Origin: CAZIOI01 sp964540855
Lineage (GTDB): Bacteria > Patescibacteriota > UBA1384 > DTJR01
Direction of reading: 5' to 3'
Assembly (NCBI GenBank): GCA_964540855.1
Contig: CAZIOI010000016.1
Coordinates: 1 to 12,627 of the forward strand
Length of the DNA stretch: 12,627 nt
Shown here piece by piece: positions 7,700-12,627 of this stretch. The notes beneath the pieces are model-generated. The model had not been told where the DNA came from, did no database searches, and worked only from the letters and a program-made list of their open reading frames with translations. Made by a program: the position numbers and the translations under genes. The number at the start of each line of letters is the position of its first letter. The first letter of the stretch is position 1.

Positions 7700-7708
7700 A
7701 GCTAGAAT
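7680..7708 (+). promoter_or_regulatory. Sigma-70-type promoter of the mreBCD-mrdA operon
   Basis: TTGACG (7680-7685) and TAGAAT (7703-7708) are separated by exactly 17 bases, five of six matches in each hexamer to the bacterial housekeeping consensus. Transcription would start near 7715, leaving a leader of about 55 bases before mreB. The leader contains a small GTTT-AGGT-AAAC inverted repeat (7745-7756) followed by eight T residues (7761-7768) directly before the start codon, and no Shine-Dalgarno at a usable distance. Confidence 0.6.
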
Positions 7709-7769
7709 TCATTATGCAAGTCGAGCAAGAGGGGTCTCGTCTCTGTTTAGGTAAACTCTATTTTTTTTA

Positions 7770-8810
7770 ATGACAAATTTTTTTGGTTTTATATCATCTG
7801 ATATTGGGATTGACTTGGGTACCGCCAATACTCTTGTTTATGTAAAAGATAAGGGAATAGTTCTAAATGAGCCGTCTGTTGTTGCAATAAATCAGAAAAC
7901 CAAGCAGATTCTGTCAATCGGCGAAGAGGCAAAGCAGATGGTTGGTAGAACACCGTCGTATATTGTAGCAATAAGACCGCTAGCTGACGGAGTCATTTCC
8001 GATTTCGAGGTGACTCAACAGATGCTCAAATATTTTATACAAAAGACTCAACCGAGTAAATTTAGTTTTTCCCCGCGTCCAAGGGTTGTCGTTGGTGTTC
8101 CCTATGGTGTGACCGAAGTAGAGAGGCGTGCTGTTGAAGAAGCGGCAATAAACGCCGGAGCTAAAGAAGTATATTTGATAGAAGAGCCCTTGGCGGCTGC
8201 CATTGGCGCGAGAATCCCCGTCCAAGATGCCAAAGGAAGCATGATTGTTGATATTGGCGGCGGCACTACGGAAGTTGCTGTCATATCATTAGGTGGAGTC
8301 GTTGCGAGCCGATCACTGAGAATCGCCGGCGATGAAATGAACGAAGATATTGTCGATCTCGCACACGAAGAATATAACCTATCACTAGGTCTGAAAACGG
8401 CGGAAGAGATTAAAATTGCGATCGGGTCGGCTGCAGAAATTAACGAAAAACTTACATATCCGATGCGCGGTCGCGATTTGGTCAGCGGCTTGCCCAAGGA
8501 AGTGATTATAGACGACGATTTTGTTCGCCGTGCGATGTCCAAGTCCGTTAAAGCGATCATAAACTCAGTCAAGACTACAATAGAGGAATCTCCGCCGGAA
8601 CTCGTGGCTGACATTATTGAAAAAGGAGTTTTTCTAGCTGGTGGTGGAGCATTGCTGAGAGGGCTTGATCGGTTGCTGAGCCAAGAGACTAATACGAAGG
8701 TATATATTGCGGATGATCCTCTCACATGTGTAGCGAGAGGCACGGGTGTTGTTATAGAAGATCTGGATAATTTACGCAACGTCCTTTTGGCCAGTTCGCT
8801 AAGAAATTGA
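7770..8810 (+). CDS. mreB: Rod shape-determining actin homologue MreB
   Basis: The product has 346 residues, full length. MreB polymerises on the inner face of the membrane with ATP and guides the peptidoglycan elongation machine. The family motifs are intact: phosphate-1 GIDLGTANTLVYVK (13-26), RPLADGVISDFEVT (69-82), VVVGVPYGVTEVERRAV (106-122), IEEPLAAAIGA (137-147), phosphate-2 VDIGGGTTEVAVISLGG (160-176), KTAEEIKIAIGSA (209-221), ESPPELVADI (273-282) and the adenosine motif FLAGGGALLRGLD (288-300). The N-terminal MTNFFGF can form the usual short membrane-binding segment. The start codon follows eight T residues with no ribosome-binding site nearby. It is the first gene of the unit, and mreC starts one base after its stop. 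Confidence 0.98.
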   Translation: MTNFFGFISSDIGIDLGTANTLVYVKDKGIVLNEPSVVAINQKTKQILSIGEEAKQMVGRTPSYIVAIRPLADGVISDFEVTQQMLKYFIQKTQPSKFSFSPRPRVVVGVPYGVTEVERRAVEEAAINAGAKEVYLIEEPLAAAIGARIPVQDAKGSMIVDIGGGTTEVAVISLGGVVASRSLRIAGDEMNEDIVDLAHEEYNLSLGLKTAEEIKIAIGSAAEINEKLTYPMRGRDLVSGLPKEVIIDDDFVRRAMSKSVKAIINSVKTTIEESPPELVADIIEKGVFLAGGGALLRGLDRLLSQETNTKVYIADDPLTCVARGTGVVIEDLDNLRNVLLASSLRN

Positions 8811-8811
8811 T

Positions 8812-9588
8812 ATGAAAAAATTTTTCTATAAACCGATCGTAGCGATCTGTATGTTGATTGCTATGTACATAATATGGCCGAATCCATTCTGGCATATCTC
8901 GAGAAATGTGATTTTGCCTGTTGGCAAAAAAATATCCGATGTGACTAAGATAATTATTTCTCCGCTAACCGTTATTTTTTCGATAGATGATCTTATCGAA
9001 AAGAATGATGATCTGGAGAAGGAAAACAATTCCTTAAAAGCGCAGATTACAAAAATTGTCGAAGACGAGAGGTTTTGTGCTGAAGTCCAAAATGAACTTT
9101 CAGACTCAAAAATACCGTTAGACATAAGTGAGATTATACCCGCGAGGGTTACCGGTAGGACGGCGGGCAGTTTTAATCAGGTCATAACAATCGATAAAGG
9201 TCAATTAGAAGGTGTGGTGGAAAAATCCGCCGTTACAAGCTCGGGCATTTTGGTCGGAACGGTAGATAAAGTTTACGAGTCGACAAGCGAAGTCAAGCTT
9301 GTATCCAGTTATAGTAACGTTGTGCCTGTGACATTGAGTAAATCTCGAGAGATGGGTCTGGTGCGTGGCGGTATAGAGGGAGCTGTCGTTACCGACGTCC
9401 CCTCTACCACCAAAGTTGAGAGCGGCGAACAAATTGTAACTAGCGGGTTGGGGGGTGATTTGCCACAAGGTATTTTGGTTGGATATATAGATAAAATTAT
9501 CGAGTCCAAGGGTGTGTTTATCAGCGCAAAGATAAATCTGCCGGTGCAGCTTGGCAGTTTGGAGATCGTTTCAGTCATCAAAAAATGA
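8812..9588 (+). CDS. mreC: Rod shape-determining protein MreC
   Basis: The product has 258 residues. MreC is a bitopic scaffold that links MreB inside the cell to MreD and PBP2 and activates PBP2. The sequence shows a short basic N-terminus, one membrane helix (about 8-22), a predicted coiled coil (about 58-90, LIEKNDDLEKENNSL) and the two-lobed beta domain (108-256). The family's late signature is clear in VESGEQIVTSGLGGDLPQGILVG (202-224). The start is one base after the mreB stop with no Shine-Dalgarno, so translation is probably coupled. The 3' end overlaps mreD by four bases (ATGA). Confidence 0.94.
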   Translation: MKKFFYKPIVAICMLIAMYIIWPNPFWHISRNVILPVGKKISDVTKIIISPLTVIFSIDDLIEKNDDLEKENNSLKAQITKIVEDERFCAEVQNELSDSKIPLDISEIIPARVTGRTAGSFNQVITIDKGQLEGVVEKSAVTSSGILVGTVDKVYESTSEVKLVSSYSNVVPVTLSKSREMGLVRGGIEGAVVTDVPSTTKVESGEQIVTSGLGGDLPQGILVGYIDKIIESKGVFISAKINLPVQLGSLEIVSVIKK

Positions 9589-10046
9589 AAAATATATTAA
9601 CACTCCTATCGGTCGTTGCGTTTTATTATATCGAAATTAGTATCCTGAATTACTCGACAGGCGCTTATTTTATCACTTTGGCGCCAATAATTTTTTTTTA
9701 CTTTTTGCTAAAGTCCGCTTCGCTGTCTGTCAATATTTCCTTGGTCTATACACTTGGTCTGGATATTGCCGGCGGGCATCGAATACCTATCAATGTTTTG
9801 GGTATGCTATTTGCTTTTGCAATTTATTACTTATTGCACAAAAAAGGCATAGATTTTAAGTACGAAAAAAATTGTCTCTTGTTTTGTTGTTTGTTTTGCC
9901 TATTGAGAGTGCTTATAATTTTATTTTCCGGTTTTGTTAAAATCGATTTTTACCACAGTGTTTTGGCTGCGGCAGTAAATCTCGTTTGTGTCTGTGCGGG
10001 ATTTTATTTGTTTTCGACCGCGAATAAAAAAATATCTCAATTATGA
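9585..10046 (+). CDS. mreD: Rod shape-determining membrane protein MreD
   Basis: The product has 153 residues, almost all hydrophobic, with five or six membrane helices (about 3-22, 26-43, 47-64, 69-85, 95-117, 123-143). MreD is the polytopic partner of MreC in the elongation complex. Sequence conservation in the family is low, but LGLDIAGGHRIPINVLGM (57-74) matches its loop with a conserved Asp and Gly after the third helix. Assignment also rests on size, topology and position between mreC and mrdA. The start overlaps the mreC stop (ATGA) and the stop overlaps the mrdA start in the same way. A run of nine T at 9691-9699 lies in the coding region. Five cysteines cluster at 97-105 and 135-137 within membrane helices. 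Confidence 0.88.
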   Translation: MKNILTLLSVVAFYYIEISILNYSTGAYFITLAPIIFFYFLLKSASLSVNISLVYTLGLDIAGGHRIPINVLGMLFAFAIYYLLHKKGIDFKYEKNCLLFCCLFCLLRVLIILFSGFVKIDFYHSVLAAAVNLVCVCAGFYLFSTANKKISQL

Positions 10047-11911
10047 AGGAAAAATTTGGCAAAATATCCGATTATCTTAAGCAGCACGAATATTTTTCGC
10101 GAGATGTTAGCGGTGAGGAGATATTTAAAAATATGTCTTTTGGCAAATTGAGTTGGAGCATTGCGGTAATTTGTTTTGTTGCCTTGGTTCTAACTTTCAA
10201 GCTATTCTCGTTGCAGGTTAAAGAAGGATTTCTAAATTTAGCTCTGGCGGAAGGCAATAGATTAAAGGTTTTAACTTCGCCGGCGCCAAGAGGCATAATT
10301 TATGATAATTACGGGAATCAGTTAGTCGCGAATGAGCCGAGTTATCAGCTGGCTATTACTTCATCGGTGTCTAAGAATGTTTCAAAGCTGGATGGGGCTG
10401 TTTGGGAAATTATCGGCATGGACCTATCTCAGGTAAAGGAAAAAATAAAAAATAATTCTTCTGTGACAGCGGAATTTATCATCTTAAAAGATGAAATTTC
10501 CAGGGAGGATGCGCTCTTGTATAAATCGCGCCTTGCTGATTATGATGGGTTTGAAATTAGGCTTACATACAAGAGAAAATATGCCGAAGCCAGTTTGAGT
10601 CACGTTTTGGGTTATATCGGTAAGTCAACGGATGAGGATATTGCGCAAAATCAAATTTGTCTGGTTAACGAATATTCCGGTAAAAGCGGTCTTGAAAATA
10701 CTTATGATGATTATTTGCAAGGCTCGCCTGGTGAAAAAAAGGCAGAGGTTAACGTGGCGGGGCAAATTTTAAGAATTGTTTTCAGTGAGGAGCCAAACAT
10801 CGGAAATTCGGTTTACACATCGATAGACCGCGATCTGCAAAACTACGCATCGTCGTTACTTCAGCAAAAAGCTGATGAGCTCAAGACCAAAGCATCTCTG
10901 GTCGCGATGAGTCCGAAAAATGGCGAAATTTTGGCGATGATTAGCTATCCTTATTATGACAATACTAAGATGTCCGCTGGATTGACTCAGGCTGAATATG
11001 ATGCTTTACTCGCAGATACCAACCAACCATTTATAAACAGAGTCACTTCCGGCGAGTATCCGCCCGGCTCGTCTATAAAACCATTCATTGCTCTTGCGGC
11101 GTTGGAAGCGGGAGTTGTCGATGCATCACTCGCTTTTGACACCCCGGCTGAAATTCAGATTGGTCAATGGGTTTTCCCAGATTGGAAAGACCACGGCCGG
11201 ACCGATATAAAGCGGGCGATTGCAGAGTCTAATAATATTTTCTTTTATGCCTTGGGCGGCGGATGGGGACCGGTTAAAAACGGTCTTGGGGCGGATGGGC
11301 TGAAAAACGGACTCGAAAAATCTGGTTTTGGAGTTAAATCGGGGGCTGATGTCTTGGGCGAAGCATCTGGTTTCATCCCGACGCCGGAGTGGAAAAAGCG
11401 TGAAACCGGAGAATCTTGGTACGTTGGGAATACTTATAATATGTCGATCGGCCAAGGCGACCTGTTGGTTACACCGGTTCAAATAGCTAACGCCACCAAT
11501 GCCATCGCCTCGGGTGGAAAATTATACAAGCCGCATTTTGTCAAAAAGATTGTTAGTTCAAGCGATGAAATAAAAAGAGATTATACAGCAGAAGATTTTG
11601 TTATTTCTAATAGTGTTTTTTCTTCTAACACGATTAACACTGTGAGGGAGGGAATGAGGATGACATTAACCGAAGGATCGGCCCATTCGGTGTTTGGCGA
11701 CAATTTTCCGATTGCGGTTGCCGGAAAAACAGGTACAGCGCAGTTTGGGACAGAAGAAAAAACACATGCTTGGTTCACATCGTTTGCCCCGTATGATGAT
11801 CCGCAAATCACTCTGACTATTTTGGTGGAAGGGGGAGGCGAGGGCTATCAGGTGGCGGCGCCGATTGCCAAACAAATATATCAGTGGTGGGCGGATAACC
11901 GCAGTAGCTAA
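10043..11911 (+). CDS. mrdA: Penicillin-binding protein 2 (class B peptidoglycan transpeptidase)
   Basis: The product has 622 residues, normal for the family. It cross-links peptidoglycan during side-wall growth and pairs with the glycosyltransferase RodA. A cytoplasmic tail of about 35 residues precedes one membrane helix (37-57). The PBP dimerisation domain runs about 80-255 (APRGIIYDNYGNQLVAN, YSGKSGLENTYDDYLQG). The transpeptidase domain runs about 280-615 and has all three active-site motifs: SxxK in PPGSSIKPF (S343 nucleophile, K346), SNN (396-398) and KTG in VAGKTGTAQ (562-564). YNMSIGQGDLLVTPVQIA (465-482) is also typical. PBP2 rather than FtsI is chosen because of the location behind mreBCD and the overall sequence. 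The start overlaps mreD by four bases (ATGA). rodA, a frequent neighbour, is not next to it. The stop is followed by a short AT-rich gap before the greA promoter. Confidence 0.95.
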   Translation: MKEKFGKISDYLKQHEYFSRDVSGEEIFKNMSFGKLSWSIAVICFVALVLTFKLFSLQVKEGFLNLALAEGNRLKVLTSPAPRGIIYDNYGNQLVANEPSYQLAITSSVSKNVSKLDGAVWEIIGMDLSQVKEKIKNNSSVTAEFIILKDEISREDALLYKSRLADYDGFEIRLTYKRKYAEASLSHVLGYIGKSTDEDIAQNQICLVNEYSGKSGLENTYDDYLQGSPGEKKAEVNVAGQILRIVFSEEPNIGNSVYTSIDRDLQNYASSLLQQKADELKTKASLVAMSPKNGEILAMISYPYYDNTKMSAGLTQAEYDALLADTNQPFINRVTSGEYPPGSSIKPFIALAALEAGVVDASLAFDTPAEIQIGQWVFPDWKDHGRTDIKRAIAESNNIFFYALGGGWGPVKNGLGADGLKNGLEKSGFGVKSGADVLGEASGFIPTPEWKKRETGESWYVGNTYNMSIGQGDLLVTPVQIANATNAIASGGKLYKPHFVKKIVSSSDEIKRDYTAEDFVISNSVFSSNTINTVREGMRMTLTEGSAHSVFGDNFPIAVAGKTGTAQFGTEEKTHAWFTSFAPYDDPQITLTILVEGGGEGYQVAAPIAKQIYQWWADNRSS

Positions 11912-11941
11912 GGAGTATTGCAAATATATATACTTCGTGTA

Positions 11942-11970
11942 TTGTTTTCGTGTCAATATTTACGTATAAT
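11942..11970 (+). promoter_or_regulatory. Near-consensus promoter of greA
   Basis: TTGTTT (11942-11947) and a perfect TATAAT (11965-11970) are 17 bases apart. The transcription start should fall near 11977, so an in-frame ATG at 11950 would not be in the mRNA. The real start is the ATG at 11995, which follows AGAGAGGT (11984-11991). greA is therefore expressed separately from the mre genes, though readthrough from mrdA cannot be excluded because I see no strong terminator at 11912-11941. Confidence 0.65.
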
Positions 11971-11994
11971 TCAACATTGTTAAAGAGAGGTCTT

Positions 11995-12456
11995 ATGGCA
12001 GAAAAAAAGATTACCCTGACAAGGGATGGAAAAGACAGATTGCAGGCGGAATTGGACGAGCTAAAGAAGCAGAAAAGACCGGCTGTTATTGAGCGTATAA
12101 AGCGTGCAAAAGAATTCGGTGACTTGAGCGAAAATGCCGAATATGAAGATGCTAGAAATGAGCAGTCTTTTATTGAGGGCAGGATACAAGAAATTGAGTA
12201 TATGCTTAAATATGCGCAAATCGTTGAGTCAAAAGGTTCGAGTGAAGTTGGCCTTGGCAGCAAGGTTAAACTTGAGATGGATGGCGATCAGTTAGAATAT
12301 GAATTAGTAGGTTCAACCGAGGCAAATCCTTCGGCCGGCAAAATTTCCGGGGAGTCACCGATCGGTATGGCAATTATCGGTAAAAAAAAGGGCGATAAGA
12401 TTACTACCCAAACTCCCGGTGGAAAAATTACAATCAAAGTGCTCGAGATAAAGTGA
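11995..12456 (+). CDS. greA: Transcript cleavage factor GreA
   Basis: The product has 153 residues, close to the usual 155-160. GreA enters the RNA polymerase secondary channel and stimulates cleavage of backtracked RNA. The N-terminal coiled coil (about 1-78) carries the tip motif EFGDLSENAEYEDARNEQ (40-57), in which D43 and E46 match the E. coli acidic pair D41/E44. The C-terminal FKBP-like domain (about 83-153) includes SGESPIGMAIIGKKKGD (118-134). The start MAEKKITLT is chosen over an in-frame ATG 45 bases upstream, because it has a good Shine-Dalgarno (AGAGAGGT) and the promoter lies between the two candidates. All key residues are present. Confidence 0.97.
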   Translation: MAEKKITLTRDGKDRLQAELDELKKQKRPAVIERIKRAKEFGDLSENAEYEDARNEQSFIEGRIQEIEYMLKYAQIVESKGSSEVGLGSKVKLEMDGDQLEYELVGSTEANPSAGKISGESPIGMAIIGKKKGDKITTQTPGGKITIKVLEIK

Positions 12457-12496
12457 ATCGGTATATCTCACAAGTAACTGATTTGCCATTCTCGCA

Positions 12497-12525
12497 TTTA
12501 CGCCATCGGTCTTCGTTGTTATAAT
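12497..12525 (+). promoter_or_regulatory. Extended -10 promoter upstream of the last, partial gene
   Basis: TGTTATAAT (12517-12525) is an extended -10 with a perfect hexamer. TTTACG (12497-12502) is a 4-of-6 match to the -35 at 17 bases. The transcription start should be near 12532, giving a leader of about 54-63 bases to the next gene. The 129-base gap after greA contains no other clear feature besides a weak hairpin around the greA stop and the short ORF at 12546. Confidence 0.6.
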
Positions 12526-12545
12526 TGATTTATACTAAGGCAGGG

Positions 12546-12593
12546 ATGTTGTGGTGGGTAGTGCTAGTACATAAAGGTAGGGGGAGTGAATAA
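12546..12593 (+). other. Possible 15-codon leader ORF
   Basis: An ATG at 12546 follows AAGG (12537-12540) with a 5-base spacer and lies about 14 bases after the predicted transcription start. It encodes MLWWVVLVHKGRGSE and stops at 12591-12593, overlapping the GTG candidate start of the next gene and ending one base before the TTG candidate. It could couple translation to that gene, or be chance. No attenuator hairpin is visible before the window ends. Confidence 0.25.
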
Positions 12594-12627
12594 CTTGGAC
12601 GATAAACTTTGGTTGATTCAGAAATCA
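12586..12627 (+). CDS. Start of an unidentified gene, cut by the window end
   Basis: From a GTG at 12586 the frame reads VNNLDDKLWLIQKS to the window edge without a stop. An alternative start is the TTG at 12595, giving MDDKLWLIQKS, with GGGGAG (12581-12586) 8 bases upstream. The GTG would use AAGGT (12574-12578). Fourteen residues are too few to name a family. The strong promoter just upstream supports a real gene starting here. Confidence 0.5.
   Translation, partial: MNNLDDKLWLIQKS

Noticed and set aside
8102..8779. A 225-codon open frame on the minus strand opposite mreB
   Set aside because: It lies wholly within a perfectly conserved mreB, its translation is Ser/Ala-rich with no recognisable domain, and it has no promoter or ribosome-binding site. 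It is a by-product of mreB codon usage.
9691..9699. Run of nine T in mreD, and eight A in the metallopeptidase gene near 1458-1465, as slippage or phase-variation sites
   Set aside because: Both genes are open in a single frame across the runs, such runs are expected in AT-rich DNA, and no alternative product is suggested.
11912..11941. AGTAT/ATACT inverted repeat after mrdA as a terminator
   Set aside because: Five A/T-rich pairs with a long loop and no U-tract; probably too weak to act alone.
12445..12469. GAGATA/TATCTC inverted repeat around the greA stop codon as a terminator
   Set aside because: The stem has only 6 pairs, the loop is 13 bases and includes the stop codon, and no U-tract follows.

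Overview
The window reads as a chromosomal segment of a small-genome bacterium. It most resembles the Candidate Phyla Radiation (Patescibacteria), judged from gene content and order: an FtsA/PilM-like ATPase, a single-pass protein with a baseplate-J-like region, a short RuvX, MltG, then the mre cluster. TGA ends several of the intact genes, so the code is standard and the TGA-recoding CPR lineages (code 25) are excluded. All genes are on the plus strand, intergenic space is short, and Shine-Dalgarno sites are sparse. I see no transposon, phage, CRISPR, tRNA or rRNA. The taxonomic placement is an inference without any homology search.

Layout. Bases 105-3047 encode a 980-residue exported protein with a zinc-metallopeptidase HELAH motif and Ig-like C-terminal repeats. 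It is transcribed from a promoter that leaves almost no 5' leader. A second unit (about 3125-7671) follows an extended -10 promoter: an FtsA/PilM-family actin-like ATPase, a bitopic protein with a cytoplasmic Rossmann-like head and an extracellular baseplate-J-like part, RuvX, and the lytic transglycosylase MltG. These four genes abut or overlap. A third unit (promoter near 7680-7708) carries mreB, mreC, mreD and the class B transpeptidase PBP2 (mrdA), with one-base gaps or 4-base ATGA overlaps. greA follows with its own near-consensus promoter. After it come a further extended -10 promoter, a possible 15-codon leader ORF, and the first codons of a gene cut off by the window edge.

How it fits together. 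The middle of the window is a cell-envelope block. MreB filaments, the MreC and MreD scaffold and PBP2 form the core of the rod-type elongation machine, and MltG would cut nascent glycan strands. The FtsA-like ATPase and its bitopic neighbour form a second pair of actin-fold protein plus membrane partner, built like MreB-MreC. This pair and the secreted multi-domain metallopeptidase are the least characterised parts of the window. RuvX and GreA are housekeeping genes (16S rRNA processing and transcript cleavage). No rodA lies next to mrdA within the window.
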